Origin: Massilia aurea | Lineage (GTDB): Bacteria > Pseudomonadota > Gammaproteobacteria > Burkholderiales > Burkholderiaceae_D | DNA length: 64,000 nucleotides | Direction of reading: 5' to 3' | Assembly: GCF_014200505.1 (NCBI RefSeq) | Contig: NZ_JACHBX010000004.1 | Coordinates: 496,001 to 560,000 of the forward strand | Translations under genes and position numbers: made by a program | Shown: positions 18,491 through 26,906 of the stretch, in pieces | Numbering within the stretch: the stretch's first letter is position 1 | Layout of the letters: every line of letters starts with the position of its first letter | The notes under the pieces: generated by a model | Databases searched by the model: none | What the model saw: only the letters and a program-made list of their open reading frames with translations | What the model was told of the DNA's origin: nothing

Positions 18491-20536
18491 ATGCAACTCG
18501 ATGAGCTGGACCGTAAGGCCACAACAGCGTTCGAAGGCTATGTGGTACGAAAGGACCTGGTGCGAACTTTCAGTCGTCAGTTCCCTGTGCCAACCTACGT
18601 GGTGGAGTTCCTACTTGGCCGCTACTGCGCTACGACCGACGAAGCCGAAATCCAGGAAGGCCTGGACATCGTGCAGCGACAACTGGGTTCGCGTACGGTC
18701 AAGGCGGGTGAGGAAGAGCTATTTAAGGCCCGCGCCCGTGAGGCCGGTTCTGTGAAAATCATTGATATCATCACTGCGCGCTTGGACTCGAAGACAGATT
18801 CTTATGTTGCCACTTTGCCTAGCTTACGACTCAATGACGTACGGCTGACGCCAGAGATGGTAAAGGAGAACGAGCGCATGCTGACTGGCGGCTTCTACGC
18901 CGAAGTCACGCTAGGCTATGACTCGTCGATTGCGCAAGAGAAGGGCGGACGGCCCTTTGGTGTGGATGCTTTACGTGCCATTCAACTCTCCAAGCGCGAG
19001 GTGCTGGATGTGCTGGCCAAGGGACGCGAGCAATTTTCGACGGTGGAATGGTGCGACCTGCTGCTGCGCAGTGTGGGCTTTGAGCCGGAAACCTTGTCTG
19101 CACGTGCGAAGGATGCGCTCTTATTGCGCATCGTCCCATTTGTCGAGCGCAACTACAACCTGGTGGAGTTAGGCCCACGCGGCACAGGTAAGTCACACCT
19201 ATTCCAGCAGGTATCTCCCTACGCGCACCTCATCTCGGGGGGCAAGGCCACGGTTGCCCGTATGTTCGTCAATAACGCTAGCGGTCAGCGCGGGCTAGTG
19301 TGTCAATACGATGTTGTCTGTTTCGATGAGGTGTCCGGCGTGTCCTTCGACCAAAAGGATGGCGTCAACATTATGAAGGGCTACATGGAGAGCGGTGAGT
19401 TCTCGCGAGGCAAAGAAAGCATTCGAGCGGACGGTTCCATCGTATTGGTGGGTAACTTCGACGTCGATGTTGAACATCAGCAGCGAATCGGCCACCTATT
19501 CGGGCCGTTGCCGCCAGAGATGCGTGATGACACGGCCTTCATGGACCGAATTCACTGTTTCTTGCCTGGCTGGGACGTGCCTAAGCTCAATCCAGGGTCG
19601 TTCACCGAGCATTTCGGCTTAGTCAGCGACTTCCTTTCCGAATGTTTCACGCAGTTGCGGAATCAGAGCCGCGTCTCGACCTTGCAAGGCCGCGTATTCT
19701 GGGGCGGCGCGCTTTCGGGCCGCGACCTCAACGGAGTGAACAAGACGGTCAGCGGCCTTCTCAAGCTCCTTTATCCGAACGCCGAGATGCCGGTTAGCGA
19801 CGAGGACCTCGAGTGGGCAGTGCGCCTGGCATTAGAGGTACGGCGGCGGGTGAAGGAGCAGCAAAAGCGCATCGGCGCAGCCGAGTTCCGAAACACGCAC
19901 TTTAGCTACAAGATGGGCATCGAAGGTGTTGAAAAGTTCGTCAGCACGCCCGAGCTTCAGAGTCAAGCCGGCATTGGAGATGAACCACTGGAATGTGGGC
20001 AGATTTGGACGCTTAGTCCTGGTGGTCAAGATGAGCACTCAGGTCTGTTCCGCCTTGAAGTGACAGAGGGGCCCGGTAGTGGGGTTCGAGTTCTCAACAA
20101 CCCTGTACCAGCACCGTTTAAAGAGTCCATCCGCTGTGCTGAACAGAACCTTTATGCGAGAGCCCAGCAGCTAGTTGGCGACCGAGACCCGCGTTCTCAC
20201 GAGTTCTCAGTACAACTGCGTGGCTTTGACGCAGCCAAGTCGGGTGCTAAGACCGGAGTGGCCGCGTTAATCGCCCTCTCGAGCGCGCTTCTAAAAAAAT
20301 CGGTTCGAGGTGGTTTAGTAGTCGCTGGTGAGGTGACACTGGGTGGAACCATCGAGCCAATCCACAACGCGGTTACTTTGGCCGAGATTGCCGTCGAAAA
20401 GGGAGCAAAGGCGCTGCTGCTCCCTGTAGCTTGCCGTCGGCAGCTATTTGACCTGTCTGATGAAATGGCCACAAAGCTCGACATCGAGTTCTATCAGGAT
20501 GGACGTGATGCGCTTCTGAAAGCACTCGGTGACTAA
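18491..20536 (+). CDS. brxL: BREX Lon-like AAA+ protein BrxL
   Basis: 681 residues. The AAA+ part has Walker A GPRGTGKSHL near residues 227-236 and Walker B VVCFDEVSGV near 275. The C-terminal Lon-like domain contains GEVTLGGTIEPIHN and AVEKGAKALLLP. In Lon the catalytic Ser lies in a PSAG motif; by eye the equivalent stretch reads SGAKTG, so protease activity is doubtful, and BrxL homologues are reported as DNA-binding AAA+ assemblies. BrxL closes the type 1 order brxA-brxB-brxC-pglX-pglZ-brxL and is the gene that separates type 1 from types 2-6. Full length, with no sign of inactivation. Confidence 0.93.
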   Translation: MQLDELDRKATTAFEGYVVRKDLVRTFSRQFPVPTYVVEFLLGRYCATTDEAEIQEGLDIVQRQLGSRTVKAGEEELFKARAREAGSVKIIDIITARLDSKTDSYVATLPSLRLNDVRLTPEMVKENERMLTGGFYAEVTLGYDSSIAQEKGGRPFGVDALRAIQLSKREVLDVLAKGREQFSTVEWCDLLLRSVGFEPETLSARAKDALLLRIVPFVERNYNLVELGPRGTGKSHLFQQVSPYAHLISGGKATVARMFVNNASGQRGLVCQYDVVCFDEVSGVSFDQKDGVNIMKGYMESGEFSRGKESIRADGSIVLVGNFDVDVEHQQRIGHLFGPLPPEMRDDTAFMDRIHCFLPGWDVPKLNPGSFTEHFGLVSDFLSECFTQLRNQSRVSTLQGRVFWGGALSGRDLNGVNKTVSGLLKLLYPNAEMPVSDEDLEWAVRLALEVRRRVKEQQKRIGAAEFRNTHFSYKMGIEGVEKFVSTPELQSQAGIGDEPLECGQIWTLSPGGQDEHSGLFRLEVTEGPGSGVRVLNNPVPAPFKESIRCAEQNLYARAQQLVGDRDPRSHEFSVQLRGFDAAKSGAKTGVAALIALSSALLKKSVRGGLVVAGEVTLGGTIEPIHNAVTLAEIAVEKGAKALLLPVACRRQLFDLSDEMATKLDIEFYQDGRDALLKALGD

Positions 20537-20645
20537 TCTCCGGCTAGATACTGACGCCGCGTTATGCGACGCGAAGTTCTTTAACCAGTGACTCGCATAT
20601 GCGCGCGGCAAATGGACTTCGGCCGTGTATTCGCAAGGGCGGTAG

Positions 20646-20678
20646 AAAACTTTACTAGTAGGACAGTTTTGCGGCGGG
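20646..20678. repeat. Palindromic repeat copy 1 (diverged left arm)
   Basis: Core ACTAGTAGGACA (20654-20665) within AAAACT...AGTTTT, followed by GCGGCGGG. Over about 33 bases it resembles copy 4, including the TTTTG and GCGGG flanks, but its left arm is changed (TTTAC instead of TCCTA). Confidence 0.55.
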
Positions 20679-20742
20679 TCTCGTTGTTCAGCTCATACAT
20701 GGCGGCATTGCAGTCGGCATGCCTAGCAACCACGGGGCGAAC

Positions 20743-20757
20743 TGTCTTATTAGGACA
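20743..20757. repeat. Palindromic repeat copy 2
   Basis: TGTCTTATTAGGACA: a 15-base palindrome with one arm mismatch, 78 bases after copy 1. Confidence 0.6.
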
Positions 20758-20926
20758 CCTTTATTTCTGGGTATTTTATTGGCCGACCAACCGGGGCTGA
20801 GCTGAGCTGAGCGCGTCAGGTGGCACTTGGCGCGAAACTGTCGAGCAACACTTTCTAGTCCGAAGCTCGCCGCCGGCCTATCCATTTTGCCGCCGCGGCA
20901 GGCGCGAGCAACTCATGCGGCGAAAG

Positions 20927-20941
20927 TGTCCTACTAGGACA
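20927..20941. repeat. Palindromic repeat copy 3 (perfect)
   Basis: TGTCCTACTAGGACA: perfect 7-base arms around a central base, preceded by GCGGCGAAAG and followed by TTTTTCGAG. Confidence 0.7.
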
Positions 20942-20991
20942 TTTTTCGAGCGAGTGGGACAAGCAAAATCAATGCGCTGTCACGAATCAGA

Positions 20992-21025
20992 AAAACTGTC
21001 CTACTAGGGCAGTTTTGGTAGCGGG
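20992..21025. repeat. Palindromic repeat copy 4 with extended arms
   Basis: The core TGTCCTACTAGGGCA (20997-21011) extends to AAAACTG...CAGTTTT, 12-base arms with one mismatch that would still pair as G-U in RNA. It is followed by GGTAGCGGG. It lies about 45 bases before the start of the secreted-protein gene, so it could be an operator or, as an RNA hairpin with a T-run, a terminator. Confidence 0.65.
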
Positions 21026-21056
21026 CGACTGCAGTCAGTAAATGAGGAGAATGAAA

Positions 21057-21515
21057 ATGTCTTTTCTTGCATGTATGGCCTGGATTAAGCGCTGCAATAT
21101 ATTGTTGCTTATTGTAGTCATTGCTATGAGCATATCGTCATCCGCTCACGCCTCGGACCCGATTGAGCGCAGAGTCACTGGTGAATGGCGATTTACTGCT
21201 GCGCTTGACGGTGCGGAGATTGCCTCCCTTGACGAGCGCGAGGCACAACAACTGCTTGGCCAGGTTTTTACAATAAAAAAAGAGCAAGTAAAATTTGGAG
21301 AAATGGACTGCGGAAAAACGGGATTTGATGCGCACAAGGTCGAACCGCAGCTTCATTTGCGCAAAGAATTTCATGCCAGTTCAAAGGAACTTGGTATGCC
21401 CACGCCAGTTACGGTCGTCGACCTGAGCTGTACTTCCGTCTTTATCACCAAGCCAAATCACTTGGTCATTTTTTGGCAGGGTTGGTTTTTTGATGCTGTG
21501 CGAGTCAAGAAATAA
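21057..21515 (+). CDS. Small secreted protein of unknown function
   Basis: 152 residues from ATG 21057; AGGAG at 21045-21049 supports this start over the in-frame ATGs at 21042 and 21051. A clear Sec signal peptide is present: a positively charged start, a hydrophobic stretch around LLLIVVIAM, and a likely cut after SSSAHA. The mature protein (about 120 residues) begins SDPIERRVTGEWRF and has two cysteines (in EMDCGKTG and VVDLSCTSV) that could form a periplasmic disulfide. The GEWRF opening and beta-rich pattern may suggest a small barrel, but I do not recognise the family. It lies within the low-GC island behind brxL and is probably cargo. Confidence 0.65.
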   Translation: MSFLACMAWIKRCNILLLIVVIAMSISSSAHASDPIERRVTGEWRFTAALDGAEIASLDEREAQQLLGQVFTIKKEQVKFGEMDCGKTGFDAHKVEPQLHLRKEFHASSKELGMPTPVTVVDLSCTSVFITKPNHLVIFWQGWFFDAVRVKK

Positions 21516-21578
21516 TGAACGATTAGTAGCCTATGCAAGTGCGTCAGAGCCCTGCACAGGCCAGAGATCTATTAATCA

Positions 21579-21608
21579 AAAAGGGTTAGCTGACAAGCTA
21601 TCCCTTTT
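21579..21608. terminator. Bidirectional terminator at the end of the island
   Basis: AAAAGGG-T-TAGCT, loop GACA, AGCTA-T-CCCTTTT: a 12-bp stem with one T-T mismatch, with A-run on one side and T-run on the other. It serves both the secreted-protein gene (plus) and the histidine kinase (minus), and marks the likely right edge of the island. Confidence 0.7.
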
Positions 21609-21615
21609 CTTCAAC

Positions 21616-22779
21616 TCAATGCGTCTGTTCAGCAGGCGGAATTCCATCCAGCGCCAGATGCCGCGGCAAATTCATCGTAAAAGCACACCCCACACCCGGA
21701 AAATCCTCCACCGACAGCTGACCGCCATTACGCGAGATGCTCTGGCGCGCAATCGACAAGCCCAAGCCAAGCCCCGAGCGATCATCACCACGTTGCGTGA
21801 ACGGTGAAAACATTTTTTCTGCATTCCCCGCTGGCAAACCACCACAGTGGTCTCGCACAACGATCAGAACACGTTGCCCTTCCGCATACGCTGTCAGTGA
21901 GACAGCGGTATGCGCGCAGGTAAACTTCAGCGCGTTATTGAGCAGATTGGCCAGCGCGGCGAGTAACAGATCCCGGTCGCCCTGGATGGCCAGCAGTTTG
22001 TCGACGTCAGCGACAACGAGGGCCGAGCCACGCTTGTCAGCTTCAAGCTGCGCCGAATCACGTGCTTCGTGAATGAAATCGGCAAGCGAGAAAATGCCTT
22101 TCGGCCCCGCTGCGGCGCCCTCGGCTCGCACATCTTCCAGTGACAGGTTGATCAGGCGCTGCATCGCCGCGTGCCCACGTTTGAGCAAGGCGCCGGTGGC
22201 GCCCGAAATGGACAGATGGCCAACTTCCATCGCGGCGACTGCCATGGTGGCCACGCTCAGCGAATTGCGCAGTTCGTGCATCAGGAAACCGAGGCGCTCG
22301 TTGGTTTCGGAGGCGTAGCGATCAGAGATGGCACAGTCGCGTTGGAAGGAAAATTCAGTGACTGCACTGGCGATGGCGTTGTCCAGGCAGCGGTTGAGGG
22401 TACGAAATTCATCCGCTGAAAACGGTGCATCGCGCTCGATGGCCAGGTCGGTGATCGCCTGGCACAAGTCGCCATAATCGTGCACCACCTGGTCCACCGT
22501 GTAATCCAGAGCAAGCAACGCGGCGCCGTGCGCGGCAGCCGTCGCACCCATTTCCGATGCGTCCTTTCTCTCGCCCCCGGAGGCGCCGGAGATAGCCATT
22601 GCAGCCGCTGTGTCAATCTTCTCTTCTGCGTATAGCGTTTTCGTCAACTGCTCCAAAAACATGGGTATGCCAGTACGCAGTTGCTCTCTGGATGCGTTCC
22701 GTTGCGGGCGCTTGTTCACCTTGTCGATACACCGCTGGATCAGATCATCCGCATTGTTGGACAGGAATTCATACATCAT
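21616..22779 (-). CDS. Sensor histidine kinase with RsbRD-like N-terminal domain
   Basis: 387 residues, no membrane segment. The N-terminus (MMYEFLSNNADDLIQRCIDKV then GIPMFLEQLTKTL) matches the RsbRD N-terminal, globin-like sensor domain of RsbT co-antagonists. The kinase part has H-box MHELRNSLS near residue 180, N-box ALANLLNNALKF near 290 and G-box GLGLGLSIAR near 345. The presence of HELRN with a short linker suits cytoplasmic kinases responding to internal or redox signals. ATG at 22779 is chosen, with GGGAGG 6 bases upstream. No partner response regulator is next to it, so it is an orphan here. The ligand is unknown. Confidence 0.85.
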   Translation of the reverse strand: MMYEFLSNNADDLIQRCIDKVNKRPQRNASREQLRTGIPMFLEQLTKTLYAEEKIDTAAAMAISGASGGERKDASEMGATAAAHGAALLALDYTVDQVVHDYGDLCQAITDLAIERDAPFSADEFRTLNRCLDNAIASAVTEFSFQRDCAISDRYASETNERLGFLMHELRNSLSVATMAVAAMEVGHLSISGATGALLKRGHAAMQRLINLSLEDVRAEGAAAGPKGIFSLADFIHEARDSAQLEADKRGSALVVADVDKLLAIQGDRDLLLAALANLLNNALKFTCAHTAVSLTAYAEGQRVLIVVRDHCGGLPAGNAEKMFSPFTQRGDDRSGLGLGLSIARQSISRNGGQLSVEDFPGVGCAFTMNLPRHLALDGIPPAEQTH

Positions 22780-23030
22780 GGTCGGCCTCCCAGGCAAGAC
22801 GCCTGCAGCCTCCATTGGCATGAGTGCTGTTTTTCAGAACGTTATCCGTCCCATTGTAGGGCCAAATCATCGCAGCACGGCATTTTGTGCAACATTGATA
22901 TGCCTTATCTGCTTGCAGGAAGGCGCAGGCCGCGACACCGGGAATCTGGTCGAGCGCCATTCATCGGGCATGCAAACCCATGCATAATGACGGATTGGGC
23001 CCACGGCCAGATTCCTCTGACAAGATTCGC

Positions 23031-23633
23031 ATGGTCATCCATACCGCCGCAGATACACAGCGTACGCATAATGATATCGACGTCGGCGTGCGTCTGGTCG
23101 ACGCTCTGCGGCACCACGCGGGCGCTGCCAAGGGCGCGCCTGTCAACTACAAGGACCTGCTCAGGCTGGCCCGTCTTCTGTATCCCAAAGACCTGATCCT
23201 CGATCGCGCAGTGCAGGTTGGTATCGGTGCCAAACTCCGGTTCGTCGAGGCATTCTGCGCGGCCCATGGCTTGCCCAATCTCGCGGTCCTTGCCGTCGGG
23301 CCAACAACGATGCGGCCGCCTGCGCAGTACGAGGGCGACTGGGACGCTGACCGCCACGCCGTCGCGGCGTTCGACTGGACCACGATCAACGCGCAGCTTG
23401 CCGACTATGCCAAGACCGCACGCGCCGCCGTGTCGGCACGCCTGAAGCCGCGCAAGGAACGGCCGGCCGACGTGTCGTGGTACGCCTATTTCTGCTCGCA
23501 CCGCAAGGAATGTGAGTGGATCGGGAAAGAGGACAAGCAGGAAATCGTCAACCTGATCATGGCCGGCATCGATCCGGATACCGCCATGAAGCGGGTGCAG
23601 GTCGCCAGAACCGAATTTGGCGAAACAGCGTAA
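23031..23633 (+). CDS. Conserved-looking hypothetical cytosolic protein
   Basis: 200 residues from ATG 23031, or 217 from ATG 22980; neither has a clear ribosome site. There is no signal peptide or membrane segment. The sequence includes GAPVNYKDLLRLARLLYPKDLILDRAVQVGIGAKLRFVEAFC in pieces (NYKDLLRLARLLYPKD, GIGAKLRFVEAFC) and ends with a lysine/glutamate-rich helix (GKEDKQEIVNLIMAG). Third-position GC is high, like the host chromosome. I do not recognise a family. It is convergent with rnz, 12 bases away, and divergent from the kinase. Confidence 0.6.
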   Translation: MVIHTAADTQRTHNDIDVGVRLVDALRHHAGAAKGAPVNYKDLLRLARLLYPKDLILDRAVQVGIGAKLRFVEAFCAAHGLPNLAVLAVGPTTMRPPAQYEGDWDADRHAVAAFDWTTINAQLADYAKTARAAVSARLKPRKERPADVSWYAYFCSHRKECEWIGKEDKQEIVNLIMAGIDPDTAMKRVQVARTEFGETA

Positions 23634-23645
23634 TACGGCGTCAGT

Positions 23646-24683
23646 TCAACGCGGTTGTCTGTCGGACGTTGACGGCGCCGTCCTGGCGCCGGTGGGCGCT
23701 TGCTCCGCGTGCGCCAGGGCGCCGCTGCGGTCCAGCACATAATGATCCAGGTCGCGCGCCAGGATCAGATTGCCGTTGTACTGCGCGCGTGCCTCATCCT
23801 CCAGCAGCGCCATCGGCAGCGCGCCATGGTCCTGATAGCGCGGACTGAAATGCGTCAGCACCAGATTGCGCACGCCCGCTTCTTCGGCAAAGCGCGCTAC
23901 CCGCATTGCTGAAGTGTGCTGCGGACCCGGGCCGATCTTTTGCAGCACGTCTTCGGTATAGGTGGCCTCGTGCACCAGCACGTCCGCGCCATGCGCTGCG
24001 GTGGCCAGCAGCTCTGGCCGATCGTTGTCGCCGGCGACGACGATACGCCGCGCGCGGCGTGGCGGCATCAGGTAGTCCGTCGCCTTGATGAAGCGTCCAT
24101 CGGCCAGCGTCACGTCGCGCCCTTTCTGTAGATCGCCCCACAACGGCGACGCCGGCACGGCATCCGCACGTAATTTCTCCGTGTCCAGGTGGCGCGCCAT
24201 GGCCGCTTCCGTGAATCCATAGGCCCAGCAGGGAAGGCCGTGTGACAACGCCGTTGCATCCACCGCCAGCTCGGGCATGAGCGGCGCATTGGCCAAGTCA
24301 CCAGCCGAGTCGCCAGCCAGATCACTCGGCGTCAGCCAGACGAGCGGGAAGGGCAGACTCAGCTGGCTCGCCACCATGATGGCCTCGATCATGCCGCGCA
24401 GCGGCGGCGGGCCGACGACCGTCAAGGCGTCGCTGCGGCCCGCCATGGCGGCGCTGGCGAGCAGCCCCGGCAGGCCGTAGCAATGGTCGCCGTGCAGGTG
24501 CGTGATGAACACGGCGCGCAGGCTCATGACGGATAGAGGCGTGCGCAGGATGCGGTGCTGCGTGCCTTCGGCGCAATCGACCAGCACCCATTGTTTTGCA
24601 CCGCGCAGGCGCAGCGCCAGGCCCGACATATTGCGTTGCCGGGTCGGCGTGCCGGCCGACGTCCCCAGGACAATGATTTCCAT
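23646..24683 (-). CDS. rnz: Ribonuclease Z
   Basis: 345 residues. It starts MEIIVLGTSAGTPT, the family N-terminus, and carries the metallo-beta-lactamase motif HLHGDHCYGLPG near residue 63, which binds the two zinc ions. Further metal ligands are visible as VAGDND, HEATY and LTHFSPRY. RNase Z cuts tRNA precursors 3' of the discriminator base and may act on mRNA in bacteria whose tRNAs encode CCA, as the tRNA in this window does. The longer frame from 24722 is rejected in favour of the ATG at 24683. Confidence 0.93.
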   Translation of the reverse strand: MEIIVLGTSAGTPTRQRNMSGLALRLRGAKQWVLVDCAEGTQHRILRTPLSVMSLRAVFITHLHGDHCYGLPGLLASAAMAGRSDALTVVGPPPLRGMIEAIMVASQLSLPFPLVWLTPSDLAGDSAGDLANAPLMPELAVDATALSHGLPCWAYGFTEAAMARHLDTEKLRADAVPASPLWGDLQKGRDVTLADGRFIKATDYLMPPRRARRIVVAGDNDRPELLATAAHGADVLVHEATYTEDVLQKIGPGPQHTSAMRVARFAEEAGVRNLVLTHFSPRYQDHGALPMALLEDEARAQYNGNLILARDLDHYVLDRSGALAHAEQAPTGARTAPSTSDRQPR

Positions 24684-24744
24684 AAGCGGTTCCCGTGAAG
24701 TGACGTTGCCATTATCCGTCACGCCAACGCAAACGGGCAGAAGC

Positions 24745-25728
24745 TTATTCGCGGGTGACCGCAGGCGCCGACGATGCCACGGCAGGCATCATCGGTGCCG
24801 CAAACGGCGTCACGCCAAACAGCAGCGAGCGATGCGCGCCGACGCCCGCCATGGCGCCATCGGCCACCGAGAGCGCCACCGTGCTGGCGGCGCGCATGGC
24901 GTCACCAGCGGCGAACACGGCGGGCACCGTGGTCTGCCGGCTGTCGTCCGTGCGAATGAACGGTCCCAGCGGCCCCTGATCGAATGCGCAACCGAGTTGC
25001 TCCGCAATCGGGCTGGTCATGTGCACGCGCCCGTAGGTGAAGAGGCCCGTCATGATTTCCTGGCGCCCGTCTTCCAGCACGACCGTAGCGACATTGACCA
25101 GCCGGCGCACCGGTGTCTCGTCGATCTCCACGCCGCGTGCCTGCAGGTCGGCCCGTTGCGCGTCGTCCAGCGGGCACACCCCGTTGGTGAACAACGTCAC
25201 CTGGCCCCAGTGCGGCAGCATCTGCGCCTGGTGCACCGACAGCGGGCCGCTGGCCAGTACGCCGATGCGGCCTTCGTTCAGTTCGTAGCCGTGGCAGTAC
25301 GGGCAGTGGAACACACTCTTGCCCCAGCGCTCGGCCAGGCCGTCGATGGGGGGCAGGTCGTCGCGCACGCCGGTGGCCAGCACGAGGCGTGCAGCGCGCA
25401 CGGTGTCGGCGCCATCGAGTTCGACGATGAACCCATCGCCATCCTGGCGGGCCGAGGTCGCCGTGCCGTCGTGCCAGTCCACGTTGGGATAGGCGGCGAC
25501 GTTGGCGCGGCCCTCGGCGGCGATGTCGGCGGCCGGCTGGCCGTCGCGTGTCAGAAAGCCGTGCGAATTGGCGGCGTAGCGGTTGCGGCGCTGGCCCGCG
25601 TCGACCACCAGGATGCGGCGCCGTGCGCGCGCCAGTTGCAGCGCGGCCGACAGGCCGGCGTAGCTGCCGCCGATGATGATGGCGTCGTAGGGCAATGGTG
25701 ATGCCGGTGTCGGGTCAGTCGTGTTCAT
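24745..25728 (-). CDS. Thioredoxin-reductase-like NAD(P)/FAD-dependent oxidoreductase
   Basis: 327 residues. N-terminal FAD motif DAIIIGGSYAGLSAA (residues 15-29), then the redox-active CPYCHGYE near residue 140, the CxxC disulfide of the thioredoxin reductase superfamily, and an NAD(P) motif near GRIGVLASGPLS. It is shorter and more divergent than TrxB and belongs to the group of TrxB-like flavoproteins found next to Rrf2-type regulators. Its start overlaps the end of the Rrf2 gene by 14 bases, so the regulator and enzyme are made together. The electron acceptor is not predictable from sequence. Confidence 0.88.
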   Translation of the reverse strand: MNTTDPTPASPLPYDAIIIGGSYAGLSAALQLARARRRILVVDAGQRRNRYAANSHGFLTRDGQPAADIAAEGRANVAAYPNVDWHDGTATSARQDGDGFIVELDGADTVRAARLVLATGVRDDLPPIDGLAERWGKSVFHCPYCHGYELNEGRIGVLASGPLSVHQAQMLPHWGQVTLFTNGVCPLDDAQRADLQARGVEIDETPVRRLVNVATVVLEDGRQEIMTGLFTYGRVHMTSPIAEQLGCAFDQGPLGPFIRTDDSRQTTVPAVFAAGDAMRAASTVALSVADGAMAGVGAHRSLLFGVTPFAAPMMPAVASSAPAVTRE

Positions 25729-26173
25729 GCTTGGGCCTCGTATGAAGGTGATTGTCGTAACGTCCGTTGAAGTCGCGCGACAGGTCGGCCAGGCTCACCT
25801 GGCCGAGGCGCTCGACCAGCAGTGCCTCGGCATCGGCAAACGCGCTTTCGAGCGAGGCATTCACGACGCGCTCGACCAGGCATTCGCTGTGCTCGTTGCG
25901 GTTGCCCATTGCGAACACAGTGGGCGCGCCGACGGCATCGTAGACATCGCGCAGCGTGACCTGGGCCAGGTCGCACGTCACGGTCCAGCCGCCGCCATGG
26001 CCGCGCTCGGAGCTGATGTAGCCGCGTTCGCGCAGGCCGGCCAGCACGCGCCGCACCAATACTGGGTTGGTGCCGAGCATGGCGGCCATCTGCTCCGAGG
26101 TCATCGGGCGGTCACTGTAGGCCAGGTGCAGCAGCACGTGGAGGACGGAAGAGAGTTTGCTGTCGCGTTTCAT
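25715..26173 (-). CDS. Rrf2 family transcriptional regulator
   Basis: 152 residues from ATG 26173. The N-terminal winged helix (MKRDSKLSSVLHVLLHLA, then TSEQMAAMLGTNPVLVRRVLAGLRERGYI in part: NPVLVRRVLAGLRERGY) is typical of Rrf2. The wing shows HGGGWTV. Only two cysteines are present (in TVTCDL and HSECLVE), not the three that bind Fe-S in IscR and NsrR, so a cluster is unlikely and a thiol switch is possible. Transcribed just before and overlapping the CxxC flavoprotein gene, which it probably controls together with its own expression. A frame reaching 26401 is not supported upstream of this ATG. Confidence 0.88.
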   Translation of the reverse strand: MKRDSKLSSVLHVLLHLAYSDRPMTSEQMAAMLGTNPVLVRRVLAGLRERGYISSERGHGGGWTVTCDLAQVTLRDVYDAVGAPTVFAMGNRNEHSECLVERVVNASLESAFADAEALLVERLGQVSLADLSRDFNGRYDNHLHTRPKHEHD

Positions 26174-26232
26174 GTAACTAATGATAGTACAAAAACGGGC
26201 AGCAGATCGTGATGCGCTGGAAAAGCAGCGAT

Positions 26233-26640
26233 TTACGGCAGCTCGGTGGGGGAAACGATGGGCTTGGTGGGAGTAGAAGGCAGCTTCAGGGTCGGCAGAT
26301 ACCACCACATATACGTGCTCACGCAGGCGCCGATCACGCCCATCATGATCAGGATCGCGATGCTGTCGAAGTGCCGCGATGACCATGCCATCGAGCCCCA
26401 CAGCATCACCGTCGCCACGATCTTGCCCTTGAGCGGGATGCCGTGGCCGGCCTCGAAATTGGCGATGTACTTGCCGAATACCCGGTGCCCGATCAGCCAG
26501 CGGTGCAGGCGCACCGAGCCACGCGCGAAGCAGGCCGAGGCCAGCAGCAGGAAGGGTGTCGTCGGCAGCAGCGGCAGGAAGATGCCGAGGATGCCCAGCA
26601 GTACAGCCAGCACGCCGAGGACGTTATAGAAAACTTTCAT
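26233..26640 (-). CDS. DUF454 (YbaN-like) small membrane protein
   Basis: 135 residues starting MKVFYNVLGVLAVLLGILG, the characteristic YbaN N-terminus, then FLPLLPTTPFLLLASACFARGS, also diagnostic. Two N-terminal membrane segments (about residues 4-22 and 24-40) and one or two more after residue 75. Function of the family is unknown; it is an inner membrane protein. The C-terminal tail is proline/threonine-rich (TLKLPSTPTKPIV). Stands alone between the Rrf2 gene and the divergently transcribed diguanylate cyclase. Confidence 0.88.
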   Translation of the reverse strand: MKVFYNVLGVLAVLLGILGIFLPLLPTTPFLLLASACFARGSVRLHRWLIGHRVFGKYIANFEAGHGIPLKGKIVATVMLWGSMAWSSRHFDSIAILIMMGVIGACVSTYMWWYLPTLKLPSTPTKPIVSPTELP

Positions 26641-26762
26641 GGCGTTACTCTAGCACCCTCGGATCAAACTTGTCGAAATGACTACCCGGTATGCATTCTT
26701 TGCAACTCGGTCGCATGACGCGTGGTTGAACCGTATATTGTTACACAACTTTAAATTCCCAT

Positions 26763-26793
26763 TTGCAACTTTTAACGCAGAAGTCAGTATAAT
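26763..26793 (+). promoter_or_regulatory. Candidate promoter for the diguanylate cyclase
   Basis: Perfect TATAAT at 26788-26793; best -35 is TTGCAA at 26763-26768 with a long 19-base spacer. Predicted start near 26800, about 107 bases before the ATG. Confidence 0.4.
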
Positions 26794-26906
26794 GTCCAGT
26801 CCAACGACGGGCGCGTTTATTTGGCAGGACCAGGAATTGTTTTGACGCCCGGCTATCCATTCCATGTGCTGTCCATCTGTTGCCTGGCTCGATCCGGCCG
26901 TCTTCC

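Larger units (their letters stand above)
20537..21056. other. Non-coding region with four palindromic repeats downstream of brxL
   Basis: About 520 bases without a supported gene. It holds four copies of a TGTCCTAnTAGGACA-type palindrome (listed separately) and a short GCTGA tandem repeat near 20798-20815. The small open frame at 20588-20800 has no ribosome site and its codons run through two of the palindromes, so it is not called. Confidence 0.6.

Noticed and set aside
20588..20800. 70-codon open frame after brxL
   Set aside because: Runs through two palindromic repeats and has no ribosome site.
20646..21025. Palindrome cluster as a CRISPR array
   Set aside because: Only four copies, unequal spacing (roughly 70-185 bases), palindromic and diverged; no cas genes.
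7203..21608. Classic att direct repeat of the tRNA 3' end
   Set aside because: I looked for the tRNA 3' sequence at the right end of the island and saw no convincing copy; also no integrase gene.
26880..26906. TTG start for the diguanylate cyclase
   Set aside because: No ribosome site, and the added nine residues are not needed before the membrane helix; ATG 26907 is simpler.
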